From assembly GCA_017405765.1 (NCBI GenBank), contig JAFQZS010000034.1:1-33492 (forward strand): 33,492 nt of DNA, in the 5' to 3' direction. The position numbers and the translations under genes are program-made. Each line of letters opens with the position of its first letter. Position 1 is the first letter of the stretch. Positions 1 to 7,420 of the stretch are shown piece by piece. This DNA is from Clostridia bacterium (lineage in GTDB: Bacteria; Bacillota; Clostridia; Oscillospirales; RGIG577). Under the pieces are notes generated by a model that did not search any database, was not told the DNA's origin, and saw only the letters and a list, made by a program, of their open reading frames with translations.

Positions 1-2
1 CG

Positions 3-83
3 ACCAGCAACATCTACACCCACCTGGACTACAACTCCAAGATCAACTCCGCCAATAAGATCCTTGACTATTTCCCGCAGTAA
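3..83 (+). CDS. Tyrosine recombinase/integrase, C-terminal end (partial)
   Basis: This open frame enters from the left edge and ends at TAA 81-83, giving 26 residues that begin TSNIYTHLDY. The Ile-Tyr-Thr-His-Leu motif matches the region around the nucleophilic tyrosine at the extreme C-terminus of phage-integrase-family recombinases, in which this Tyr attacks DNA during site-specific recombination. Most of the gene lies outside the window, so the other catalytic residues (Arg-His-Arg) cannot be checked. It points at a tRNA-Leu whose 3' end lies about 76 bp downstream, the usual position of an integrase next to its tRNA attachment site. The sequence shows the motif; the mobile-element reading is inference. 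Confidence 0.75.
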   Translation, partial: TSNIYTHLDYNSKINSANKILDYFPQ

Positions 84-110
84 ATCAAAATTCATATCCG
101 GAATTGAATA

Positions 111-148
111 TGAAAATACCGAAATCCCCCAGAGAACAGGGCTTTCGG
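111..148 (-). terminator. Candidate terminator of the tRNA-Leu transcript
   Basis: Just 3' of tRNA-Leu on the minus strand, CCGAAA (143-148 read in reverse) pairs with TTTCGG (119-124). Inside this stem a GCCC/GGGG helix can form, and a TATTTTC tail follows. It would separate the leftward tRNA transcript from the rightward integrase gene. The U-tract is short, so this is a moderate call. Confidence 0.45.
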
Positions 149-158
149 GATTCCCGGA

Positions 159-245
159 TGGTGCCGGTGGCGGGGGTCGAACCCGCACGTCCTTGCGGAC
201 ACTGGATTTTGAATCCAGGGCGTCTGCCAATTCCACCACACCGGC
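159..245 (-). tRNA. tRNA-Leu (anticodon CAA), CCA encoded
   Basis: On the minus strand the gene starts GCCGGTG at 245 and closes with CACCGGC (163-169), discriminator A (162) and encoded CCA (159-161). The anticodon stem CTGGA/TCCAG encloses the loop TTCAAAA, giving anticodon CAA (codon UUG). A long variable arm (GTGTCCGCAAGGAC region) and a GGTTCGACCC T-arm are present, as expected for a class II Leu tRNA. It looks fully functional. No convincing promoter lies directly upstream, so it may depend on the promoter at 483-511, which comes first in front of the truncated tRNA-Leu copy. Confidence 0.95.
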
Positions 246-414
246 ATAGGTGCTTTTTGGGTGGGAGAATGCGTTCTGATACTTTCTCTCGTTAGGCGGT
301 CAGCGATGGAGGCACCCCCAAAAAAGGATAACCTCTTAGGATTGCCAAAATAGCCCGGCGTTTCAAGCAATTCCCGGTCACGGATTCTCGCGGAAGATAG
401 CGGAAGTTGATGTC

Positions 415-453
415 TTTTGAGTCCGGCACGTCTGCCAATTCCATCACACCGGC
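415..453 (-). pseudogene. Truncated tRNA-Leu(CAA): 5' half only
   Basis: On the minus strand 453-415 carries the acceptor 5' strand GCCGGTG, the D-arm and the 5' anticodon arm up to CTCAAAA. It matches the intact tRNA-Leu at 245-162 at all but a few positions (GTGA for GTGG, and a CCGGA instead of CTGGA anticodon stem). After the anticodon loop the sequence diverges: the TCCGG strand needed to close the stem is missing, and no variable arm, T-arm or CACCGGC follows. It is therefore not a functional tRNA. The fragment sits correctly behind a strong promoter, so it looks like a native tRNA gene cut at the anticodon loop, possibly by integration. The remainder of 246-530 holds no gene I can support. 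Confidence 0.8.
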
Positions 454-482
454 GAGCAAATGATTCGCCTTATTACTTTGTC

Positions 483-511
483 AGTATAAATCAATTTTCC
501 CTTCCCGTCAA
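483..511 (-). promoter_or_regulatory. Sigma-A promoter upstream of truncated tRNA-Leu
   Basis: On the minus strand TTGACG (511-506) is followed after 17 bp by TATACT (488-483). Transcription would start near 476, about 23 nt before the 5' end of the truncated tRNA-Leu at 453. It lies in the short gap after the pcrA stop codon (531). It could drive the half tRNA and, by read-through, the intact tRNA-Leu. Confidence 0.7.
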
Positions 512-530
512 GAGCGAAGCCGCAAGGACG

Positions 531-2915
531 TTATATTTTTTTAAGTCCGGCCATATTTGCTATCAGTTTTTTTGTTCCTACGCTGTCAAAAGCGACTTCA
601 AGATAAATGTCTTTGCCCATGGGTTTCATTGAAATGATCATGCCGTCGCCGAATTTCCTGTGACGCACCCTCTCACCTACGATGAATTGATTTTGAGGCG
701 CAGAAGAGGCGCCCCGGCCTTTAAACATGGACGTGGGCTCTTTATTATATGCAGTGTTATCATAACTGATGTGCGACGATGCGGCGCGCCTTTGAGATGC
801 TCTGCGGCTCACGGCCGGTTCTTTATACTCTTCCGATATTTCCTCTAAAAAACGCGAGGGACGCGGATACATCGTTTTGCCGAAGACAAGGCGTTCCTGC
901 GCGCGCGTTATATAAAGCTGACGCTTTGCGCGTGTTACGGCAACGTAGCAAAGTCTTCTCTCCTCCTCTATCTCGTCAGGGAAATCAAACGAGCGTGAAG
1001 ACGGAAAGACTCCTTCATCGGCGCCGATCAAAAACACCGTATCAAATTCAAGACCTTTGGCGCTGTGTATGGTAAGCATGGTCACGCTGTCAGAGGCGTT
1101 GTCCTGAGCGTCAAGATCTGTATAAAGCGCTATTTCCTCAAGAAAGCCGCGAAGCGACGGGTCGTCAGGATGGCTTCTCATGTATACAACGGTGTTTGAC
1201 ACGAGTCCTTTAAGGTTTTCAATGCGCTGACGGGCGTCCTCTGTTTTCTGGGATTGAAGCTCTTCAAGTATTCCGGTGCGCCCCATGACCATTATGACGA
1301 AATCGTTGAGCGCCATGTTGTCTTTCAGCGCAATAAGGTCGTTTATCATGTCGGAAAAAACGCCGAGCTTTTTTGAAAGGTTAGACAGCACAGGTATGGA
1401 TCTTGAGCGCAATATGGCTTCAAACATGGATATCCCCTCGCTCGTGGCCGCCGCTTCAAGCGTGTCAACGGTAGCCTGGCCTATACCTCGCTTGGGGACG
1501 TTTATTATGCGTTTGAGCCTCAGATCGTCGGAGGTGTTCTCTATAAGCTGGAGATACGCCACGATATCCTTTATCTCGGCGCGCTCATAAAATCGAACGC
1601 CGCCGATGAGCCTGTAAGGTATGCCGCTTTGCGAGAGCGCGCGTTCCAGCATATAGGACTGCGCATTCATTCGATAAAGCACGGCAAAGTCCGAATATTT
1701 TTTTTCCTGAAGCGAGTTAAGACGAGAGATCACCGAGGCCACGAATCTCGCTTCGTCCTCATCGTTTGCGGCTTCGTAGACTTTTATCTTTTCGCCCGAG
1801 ATATTATCTGTCCAGAGTGTTTTTTTACGCCTTGTTTTATTATGCTTTATTATGCTGTTCGCGGCGTCGAGTATGTTTTTTGTGGAGCGGTAATTCTGCT
1901 CCAAACGTATAATAAGCGCATCGTTGTATTCGTCCTCAAAGCTTAAAATGTTTTCAATAGTTGCGCCTCTGAATTTATATATGCTCTGGTCGTCGTCTCC
2001 GACAACGCATATGTTTTTATATTTGCCCGCAAGCAGACTGACAAGCTTATACTGAGCATGATTGGTATCCTGATATTCGTCTACAAGCACGTATTTGAAC
2101 TTGTTCTGATAAAAATCGCGCACTGATTCGTTTTCGGACAAAAGCCTTACAGTATTTACGATAAGATCGTCAAAGTCCATCGCGCCCGCATCCCTGAGCC
2201 GTTTTTGATATAGAGAATATATGCGAGAGATCTCGCTTAAATAAAAGTCCTTTGAAGACAGCGAAGCAAAATCTTCTTCGGATATAAGCTTGTTTTTAGC
2301 GCCGCTTATCTGAGAATATACTGCGCGCGCAGGGAATCGCTTTTCATCTATATTAAGCTCCTTTTCACACGCTTTGATAAGCCTCATTGTGTCGTCTGCA
2401 TCATATATTGAAAAGCTCGAATCAAAACCAATAGCCTCGCTGTTTCGCCTGAGTATTCTTACGCATGCAGAGTGAAATGTGCATGCCCATATATCGTTCG
2501 CTTCGGGGCCTATGGTAAGCGCTAGACGCTCTTTTAGTTCCCCTGCCGCCTTGTTCGTAAAGGTTATCGCCAATATCGAGTACGGTACGGCTCTTTTTAC
2601 ACGTATAAGCGGCAAAAGCTCTGACAGCTTTTCGTCATTGGGAGAAGCTATGTAGTCTTTCATGTCAGAAATGTCGTCTTCACATAGATCGGCAGGAACA
2701 GTTTCGCTGTGATATGCGTTTCCAAATCTTATAAGATTAAGTATACGGTTGACTAAAACTGTCGTTTTTCCGCTGCCTGCGCCCGCAAGTATTAAAACGG
2801 GCCCCTCGGTCTGAAAAACGGCTTTCTTCTGCATATCGTTTAAGTGAGGATACTGCATTTCGATCATTTGTTTTCTGAGTTTAAGGAACTGTTCGTTTAT
2901 CTCCATATCGTTCAT
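531..2915 (-). CDS. pcrA: ATP-dependent DNA helicase PcrA/UvrD
   Basis: Superfamily 1A 3'-5' DNA helicase acting in nucleotide-excision repair, replication restart and clearing of RecA or transcription complexes. The 794-residue protein shows the Q-motif region (LNDMQKKAV), Walker A AGAGSGKTT with Lys50, Walker B LVDEYQDTN, motif III VVGDDDQSIYKFRGA, the QNYRS motif, and late motifs TIHSAKGLEFD and VAVTRAK. The C-terminus (about 740-794, GERVRHRKFGDG) is the Tudor-like domain that in PcrA binds RNA polymerase. Length is somewhat above the usual 720-760; the extra is mainly an insert at about 75-110 between Walker A and motif Ia. The start is ATG at 2915 behind GGAG at 6-nt spacing. It is transcribed alone from the promoter at 2961-2989. 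Confidence 0.95.
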   Translation of the reverse strand: MNDMEINEQFLKLRKQMIEMQYPHLNDMQKKAVFQTEGPVLILAGAGSGKTTVLVNRILNLIRFGNAYHSETVPADLCEDDISDMKDYIASPNDEKLSELLPLIRVKRAVPYSILAITFTNKAAGELKERLALTIGPEANDIWACTFHSACVRILRRNSEAIGFDSSFSIYDADDTMRLIKACEKELNIDEKRFPARAVYSQISGAKNKLISEEDFASLSSKDFYLSEISRIYSLYQKRLRDAGAMDFDDLIVNTVRLLSENESVRDFYQNKFKYVLVDEYQDTNHAQYKLVSLLAGKYKNICVVGDDDQSIYKFRGATIENILSFEDEYNDALIIRLEQNYRSTKNILDAANSIIKHNKTRRKKTLWTDNISGEKIKVYEAANDEDEARFVASVISRLNSLQEKKYSDFAVLYRMNAQSYMLERALSQSGIPYRLIGGVRFYERAEIKDIVAYLQLIENTSDDLRLKRIINVPKRGIGQATVDTLEAAATSEGISMFEAILRSRSIPVLSNLSKKLGVFSDMINDLIALKDNMALNDFVIMVMGRTGILEELQSQKTEDARQRIENLKGLVSNTVVYMRSHPDDPSLRGFLEEIALYTDLDAQDNASDSVTMLTIHSAKGLEFDTVFLIGADEGVFPSSRSFDFPDEIEEERRLCYVAVTRAKRQLYITRAQERLVFGKTMYPRPSRFLEEISEEYKEPAVSRRASQRRAASSHISYDNTAYNKEPTSMFKGRGASSAPQNQFIVGERVRHRKFGDGMIISMKPMGKDIYLEVAFDSVGTKKLIANMAGLKKI

Positions 2916-2960
2916 AAATATCTCCGAATAAAACTGTTTGCTTCTTGTGGATCTGCAATC

Positions 2961-2989
2961 ATTCTATCACAATCAACGCCATATTACAA
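2961..2989 (-). promoter_or_regulatory. Sigma-A promoter of pcrA
   Basis: Minus strand: TTGTAA (2989-2984), 17-bp spacer, TAGAAT (2966-2961), placed about 45 nt upstream of the pcrA start codon. Both hexamers are imperfect but the spacing is ideal. Confidence 0.6.
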
Positions 2990-3043
2990 CAAAAAGGCGC
3001 GAAAACGTAGGAGAGCATATAATATATCGGGCGGTGATCGTAT

Positions 3044-3415
3044 TTGCATATGACGGATTTATTCGGATTCGGCAAGAAGCCGTTCTCGGCTCAAAGACCG
3101 AGATATTTGGCAATTATTAAGCCGACCGGCGCATATGGCCGTCCCGAAGGCATGGCGTCGGTTTTCAATGCGCCGAAAGGGGTGTATATCGCAGTTCATC
3201 TTCAGCATCTTGGGAGGTGCAAAGATCGCAAGATCATATTCTCCCTTGAGGATATTGATCTTATTATTCCCTCTTGGAATGATTTTGCCTATCTGGCTTT
3301 CTATACGGATAAGTACAGTATCCATGAGGTGATATTTAAAAAGATATACCTTAAAATATTTTGCGAAAATGAGGAGAGTCTTACCGCTGCCTGCGGCACG
3401 GTGTTAAAGTATTAA
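3044..3415 (+). CDS. Small protein of unknown function
   Basis: I do not recognise this 123-residue protein. It is mixed alpha/beta in look, with a conserved-looking N-terminal block (LFGFGKKPFS, then RYLAIIKPTGAYGRPEG) and many aromatic residues. There is no signal peptide, membrane helix or metal motif. Two starts compete: TTG at 3044, six bases behind a GGTGA at 3033-3037, and ATG at 3050, which has looser spacing. A TATAAT at 3018-3023 suggests a promoter but I see no good -35. It is divergent from pcrA and lies 76 bp before a lipoprotein gene that has its own promoter, so it is probably monocistronic. Reality of the gene is likely but not certain. Confidence 0.6.
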   Translation: MHMTDLFGFGKKPFSAQRPRYLAIIKPTGAYGRPEGMASVFNAPKGVYIAVHLQHLGRCKDRKIIFSLEDIDLIIPSWNDFAYLAFYTDKYSIHEVIFKKIYLKIFCENEESLTAACGTVLKY

Positions 3416-3430
3416 AAGCATACTTTGTTA

Positions 3431-3459
3431 TTGAACTATGCTTAAAAATATAGTATAAT
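3431..3459 (+). promoter_or_regulatory. Sigma-A promoter of the acidic lipoprotein gene
   Basis: TTGAAC (3431-3436), 17-bp spacer, perfect TATAAT (3454-3459). Transcription would start near 3466, giving a short leader before the AGGAGG ribosome binding site at about 3478-3483. Confidence 0.8.
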
Positions 3460-3491
3460 TAACCATATAAAAAATATAGGAGGCAACATGT

Positions 3492-4208
3492 ATGAAAATA
3501 AAGGCGACTATAATGCTGCTGCTTTTTCTGATATCAGTCGTTATGATATCGGGCTGTTCGGAGAAAAATAACGACACGGAGAATAACAAGGCTGACGAAA
3601 GCGCCGCTTCCGAAACGGCACAGATGCAACAAGACGCCGAAGAAAACGGCAGCGAAGAAGCAGACGTTTCAGAAGAAGACAGGCTGCTTTCCGAGCCTTA
3701 TGTTGAGATGATGACGCAGGGCAAGTTTTTTATCCACTATACGAGCACAGACGTCCTCGACGGTGAAGCAACAGAGGCCGAATACAAAATGGCTTACGAC
3801 GACAAAAAGCTGTATATGAGCATGGTCAGTGAAGACTTTTCCATGACTACGATTTCAAATGAATCAACTATGTATCTTATAGACGACGCAAGCAAGACGT
3901 ATTATAAAATGAGCGTGTCCGAAGATGAAATGGAGAACACTGACGATGAAGAACTGATGACTGAGAACGAGTATGTTTTTGTCGGAGTCGGAGAAAATAA
4001 GCTGGGCGGCAAAAATCTTTATTACGAGGAATATACTGCGGGCAGCGGCTCGCTTGTGCGCTATTATTTCGACGGTGATAAGCTTTATGCCATAGAAGGT
4101 ATAACCGACGGCGAAAGCAGCGTTATGTATATTATAGAAATGACAGATAATGTTGATCCTTCCCTGTTTTCAGTGCCTGATGATTACAGTGAAATGTCGC
4201 TTGAATAA
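3492..4208 (+). CDS. Acidic secreted lipoprotein of unknown function
   Basis: The 238-residue precursor starts with a lipoprotein signal peptide whose lipobox ends ISGC at Cys22, so the mature protein should be lipid-anchored on the outer face of the membrane. A Glu/Asp/Asn-rich linker (about 23-65) follows, then a globular domain in which short strands alternate (for example MYLIDDASKTYYKM and NLYYEEYTAGSG). It ends in SLFSVPDDYSEM, a tail resembling those of LolA-like or DUF4412-type lipoproteins; that similarity is by eye only. The ATG at 3492 is behind AGGAGG; an ATG at 3488 is out of frame. Own promoter at 3431-3459 and hairpin terminator at 4226-4255, so it is a single-gene unit. Function unknown. 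Confidence 0.8.
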   Translation: MKIKATIMLLLFLISVVMISGCSEKNNDTENNKADESAASETAQMQQDAEENGSEEADVSEEDRLLSEPYVEMMTQGKFFIHYTSTDVLDGEATEAEYKMAYDDKKLYMSMVSEDFSMTTISNESTMYLIDDASKTYYKMSVSEDEMENTDDEELMTENEYVFVGVGENKLGGKNLYYEEYTAGSGSLVRYYFDGDKLYAIEGITDGESSVMYIIEMTDNVDPSLFSVPDDYSEMSLE

Positions 4209-4225
4209 ATGATATGTACACGGAC

Positions 4226-4255
4226 AAACGGGCTCTTTTAAAAAAGAGTCCGTTT
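4226..4255 (+). terminator. Rho-independent terminator after the lipoprotein gene
   Basis: AAACGGGCTCTTTT (4226-4239) pairs with AAAAGAGTCCGTTT (4242-4255) over 14 bp with a single G-U wobble and a 2-nt loop. It is A/T-flanked on both sides and so may work in both directions. Confidence 0.8.
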
Positions 4256-4307
4256 ATATTAAAAAGGAATAACGAGAAAATAATTTCAATTATTTTGCCT
4301 ATAAATC

Positions 4308-4336
4308 TTGACATTAAAAAAATTCTGTGGTACTCT
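4308..4336 (+). promoter_or_regulatory. Promoter of the five-tRNA operon
   Basis: Consensus TTGACA (4308-4313), 17-bp spacer, TACTCT (4331-4336). The -10 is weak but the -35 is perfect and the unit is followed by only tRNA genes. A 9-bp A/T palindrome (4277-4285 with 4288-4296) sits just upstream and may act as an UP-like element; that is a guess. Confidence 0.6.
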
Positions 4337-4392
4337 TTTCAAGTCAGATTAGATATCGCATCTGTTTTTTGGGGTATTTGATCAGCAAAAAT

Positions 4393-4466
<74 letters not shown>

Positions 4467-4481
4467 TTATGTTTTTTATAC

Positions 4482-4558
4482 GCGCCTGTAGCTCAGCTGG
4501 ATAGAGCAACTGCCTTCTAAGCAGTAGGCCAGGGGTTCGAGTCCCTTCAGGCGCGCCA
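4482..4558 (+). tRNA. tRNA-Arg (anticodon UCU), CCA encoded
   Basis: Acceptor GCGCCTG (4482-4488) pairs with CAGGCGC (4548-4554), then G and CCA. Anticodon stem ACTGC/GCAGT encloses CTTCTAA, anticodon TCT (codons AGA/AGG). Only 15 bp separate it from tRNA-Gly. Confidence 0.97.
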
Positions 4559-4572
4559 CTTTATTTTTATGC

Positions 4573-4650
<78 letters not shown>

Positions 4651-4690
4651 CTTTTATGAGACCTAAGATGCCACAAATATTTACCTATAT

Positions 4691-4767
4691 TGGGGTGTAG
4701 CCAAGCTGGTTAAGGCACCAGACTTTGACTCTGGCATTCGTAGGTTCAAATCCTGCCACCCCAGCCA
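4691..4767 (+). tRNA. tRNA-Gln (anticodon UUG), CCA encoded
   Basis: Acceptor TGGGGTG (4691-4697) pairs with CACCCCA (4757-4763), then G and CCA. Anticodon stem CCAGA/TCTGG with loop CTTTGAC gives TTG. The U1-A72 pair is typical of bacterial tRNA-Gln. Confidence 0.97.
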
Positions 4768-4781
4768 CTTTTTTTATTTAT

Positions 4782-4857
4782 GACCCATTAGCTCAGTTGG
4801 CAGAGCACTTGACTTTTAATCAAGGTGTCCCGCGTTCGAATCGCGGATGGGTCACCA
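4782..4857 (+). tRNA. tRNA-Lys (anticodon UUU), CCA encoded
   Basis: Acceptor GACCCAT (4782-4788) pairs with ATGGGTC (4847-4853), then A and CCA. Anticodon stem CTTGA/TCAAG with loop CTTTTAA gives TTT. Last tRNA of the cluster; the terminator hairpin starts at the very next base. Confidence 0.97.
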
Positions 4858-4900
4858 ACAGACGCCTAAGGCCGCACGGTTTTAGGGCGTCTGTTTTTTA
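4858..4900 (+). terminator. Rho-independent terminator of the tRNA operon
   Basis: ACAGACGCC-TAA pairs with TTAGGGCGTCTGT (4882-4894) with one bulged base, followed by a T-run (TTTTTT). It starts directly after the CCA of tRNA-Lys. Confidence 0.85.
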
Positions 4901-4909
4901 TAAATACAT

Positions 4910-4943
4910 AAGGCGGTCGGACAAATATATGCCCGGCCGCCTT
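4910..4943. terminator. Hairpin between tRNA operon and beta-propeller gene
   Basis: AAGGCGGTCGG (4910-4920) pairs with CCGGCCGCCTT (4933-4943), 11 bp with one G-U and a 12-nt loop. It lies about 40 bp beyond the stop of the leftward gene at 4984 and is its likely terminator. The U-tract on either strand is imperfect, so strength and direction are uncertain. Confidence 0.5.
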
Positions 4944-4983
4944 TATTCACTATAATGACGCTGCAGGCGCTAGCGCGCCCCGT

Positions 4984-7335
4984 TTATTCTGCGGCATCGT
5001 ATACCAAGTAGTCGTCGTCACTGCTCTCTTTTAAAACTATCGTCGAAAGCTCGTTATAATTTCCGCCGTAGTTATACGAGTATACCTTTCCCTGAACAAC
5101 GTAGTAGAGCACGTTGCCGATGTAGCACAAACGCTCCTGACCGATGTAAACGTAATTATCATCCGAGACTTTGAGTCTTGCCTGCTCGTTTAATTTCTCT
5201 CCGCTTATATTGTAAATAAACGCGATATTGGCGGAAGTCGGGTCGGAATAATCGTCAACGGAGAATCCGAAATTATTGCGCTCTTTATCTACCATGAGAG
5301 CCTTGTGGTCGTAAGTCACGTCGGAGTATACGTAGCGCGAGTCGGCCACCTTTACGGTATCCACCTCAACGGGCTCGCCGTTCGTTATCTTAAAGAGCGA
5401 AAGCTTTAAGCCGTCGTCGATAGTGCCTATTTCTTCCCGCTGTCCCCTGTCGTTTATTATAAAGCTGTCCTTCGTGTCGCGGCCTATGCCCAAAAGCAGA
5501 TCGTCGCCTACGGGATGGAGATACGACGAATATCCGGGGACTTTCACCTGTCCCGTGATCTTCGGGTTCGCGGGGTCGGATACGTCTATTACGAAGAGCG
5601 GGTCTACCTGCTTATACGTTACGACGTAAGCCGTATTGCCGTCAAATCTTGCCGAATATACGCGCTCGCCCTTTGCTATGCCCGTGATAGAGCCCAGTAT
5701 GCTCATAGCAGAGGGATCGACGATATAAAGGCTGCTGCCCTGTTCGCCGCTGTAATCGGTAGTTACGACTCTCAGATTTCCGTTATATTCGTCCATGGAG
5801 AACTGGTCTAAAACGGAGCCGGAAAGCTTTATTGCACCCTGCGGGATCACTGATTTTCCTTCGAGGTCAAAATACATTACTTTTGTATTTGCTTCGTATG
5901 TCTTCCGGTCGTAATCATATGAAGCAAGATAAACGGAGTTTTTGTTCATGTAGACTGTGCTTCCGCTTCCGAATACCGACTCGATATTTGCCGGAGAATT
6001 GTCCGTAATGTCTATAACGGCGAAATTAAGATAGCTCGTATCGCTTATTTCGGGCATTATTGCAATTTTGTTCGCCTCGATCAAAGCTGCGCTGCCGCCG
6101 TTAGACTGGCTGTCGCGGTATACGGGGAAGAAATCGTCGTCAACGTCGTAAACGTATTTTTCGGTGATGATATATACAAGGTTGTCTATCTTTCTCGTGG
6201 AAACATTGTATCCTTCTATCTCGGAGGATTTTACAAGCTTCGGGGAGTTCTTGTCGGATATATCATACACGAAAGCGACCGTAAAGCTCTTTCCGTAGTA
6301 TGAGTCAAAGAGTACGTCGTCTTCCGTATTTTCGCTTGAGTAGGTCCTGTAATAATCGGAAGCGCCGACAAGCACGAGCCTGCTGCCGTCTACATACATA
6401 TCGTTGAAGTAAGTATCGTCGCCGGCCGTTATCTCGGAAGCAAGCTTCATCTGACCGTTGTCGCCCGTTTCAACGATATACACTGTATTGTAGCTCATAT
6501 AGTATATGTATTTTCCGTCGGTCTTCAATATGTCGGCCTCGTCAACGCCTTCTACCTGCACGTTAGTCTGCGAGTATGCGTCGTCGCCGTCGCCGCCTCC
6601 GCCCATGCCGCCTTCGGCAGCGGATTCGGAAGGCGATGCTTTTACGGCGGTGGAATTGGCAGAAGCGCCTACGTCACGCGCCGAGTCGGCCTCTGCCTCC
6701 TCTTCAAGGACGTAAGCAGCGTTGTATCTGCCGAAATAATCGGAAAACGAGTCTCCGACGACAGATTTTATCTCGCTGTGAGAAGCGTAATATCTTAAAT
6801 TGCCGAGAGTGTCCTGCGCGGCCTTTAATGCGTTGCCGGATTCTTGGGACTTGTCCTCTTTATAGATAGTTATATATCCGTCGGAGAAATCGACCTTGAG
6901 GCCGAGAGCCGTTTCGCAAAGCGCGCGTATCGGCACCATGGAACGGTCGTTTCTTATTATCGTCTTTGTGTCGAGCCCGTAAGACTGGCCGTCAACGGTA
7001 AATGAGGCTTCGTTTATCGGGAAAATTATATTTTTGCCCGATATCTTAATGACAGCCGCATTATTTTCAAAAGATACGTCCGCGCCGAACGCCTCGGAAA
7101 TGGAGCGAAGCGGGATCAAGGTGCGGTCTTGATTCACTATCGGAGTAACTGCCGAATTGTCTGCGTCATGGTATAAAACTTTGCCGTCCTTCATGTATCT
7201 CGGATCGTGAAGGCGGAATACGACGATGCTGTCGGAGGCGCTTTGGCCGTTGTCCTGGGCAAGGCCTACGGACACGGCGGAAAAAATGCCGATAATAAGC
7301 AGCATCGCAAGCAAAGCCGACATAAATCTTTTCAT
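4984..7335 (-). CDS. Secreted beta-propeller protein with CuAO-N1-type stalk domain
   Basis: The 783-residue precursor begins with a Sec signal peptide (about 1-26, ending SVGLA). Residues about 45-160 resemble the copper amine oxidase N-terminal 'stalk' domain, with two repeats of the pattern RTLIPLRSISEAFGA and RSMVPIRALCETALG followed by a YITIYKED-type strand. A Ser/Gly/Asp-rich linker (about 205-250) leads to TNVQVEGVDEADILKTDGKY, the hallmark start of the secreted C-terminal beta-propeller family distantly related to WD-40 repeats, which continues to the end. No catalytic residues are evident; the stalk domain is common in exported clostridial proteins and does not imply amine oxidase activity. 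ATG is behind AGGAGAG. The function is probably extracellular or cell-wall associated and otherwise unknown. Confidence 0.85.
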   Translation of the reverse strand: MKRFMSALLAMLLIIGIFSAVSVGLAQDNGQSASDSIVVFRLHDPRYMKDGKVLYHDADNSAVTPIVNQDRTLIPLRSISEAFGADVSFENNAAVIKISGKNIIFPINEASFTVDGQSYGLDTKTIIRNDRSMVPIRALCETALGLKVDFSDGYITIYKEDKSQESGNALKAAQDTLGNLRYYASHSEIKSVVGDSFSDYFGRYNAAYVLEEEAEADSARDVGASANSTAVKASPSESAAEGGMGGGGDGDDAYSQTNVQVEGVDEADILKTDGKYIYYMSYNTVYIVETGDNGQMKLASEITAGDDTYFNDMYVDGSRLVLVGASDYYRTYSSENTEDDVLFDSYYGKSFTVAFVYDISDKNSPKLVKSSEIEGYNVSTRKIDNLVYIITEKYVYDVDDDFFPVYRDSQSNGGSAALIEANKIAIMPEISDTSYLNFAVIDITDNSPANIESVFGSGSTVYMNKNSVYLASYDYDRKTYEANTKVMYFDLEGKSVIPQGAIKLSGSVLDQFSMDEYNGNLRVVTTDYSGEQGSSLYIVDPSAMSILGSITGIAKGERVYSARFDGNTAYVVTYKQVDPLFVIDVSDPANPKITGQVKVPGYSSYLHPVGDDLLLGIGRDTKDSFIINDRGQREEIGTIDDGLKLSLFKITNGEPVEVDTVKVADSRYVYSDVTYDHKALMVDKERNNFGFSVDDYSDPTSANIAFIYNISGEKLNEQARLKVSDDNYVYIGQERLCYIGNVLYYVVQGKVYSYNYGGNYNELSTIVLKESSDDDYLVYDAAE

Positions 7336-7420
7336 AATTATCTCTCCTATCCTATGTGGTTTCTAAATAAGACGATCATAATTATAAAAAGTTTCATGAA
7401 ATAATGAAAATTTTAAAATT

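Noticed and set aside
92..370. A 92-codon minus-strand frame covering tRNA-Leu
   Set aside because: It runs through the tRNA gene, has no ribosome binding site and no recognisable protein features.
162..453. A tRNA-Leu gene interrupted by a group I intron
   Set aside because: Only about 170 bp separate the half tRNA from the intact one, the intact gene has its own full 5' half, and no 3' exon matching the CCGGA anticodon stem is present.
4962..4980. GC-rich near palindrome GGCGCTAGCGCGCC after the beta-propeller gene
   Set aside because: The stem is only about 5 bp and no T-run follows; too weak to call a terminator.
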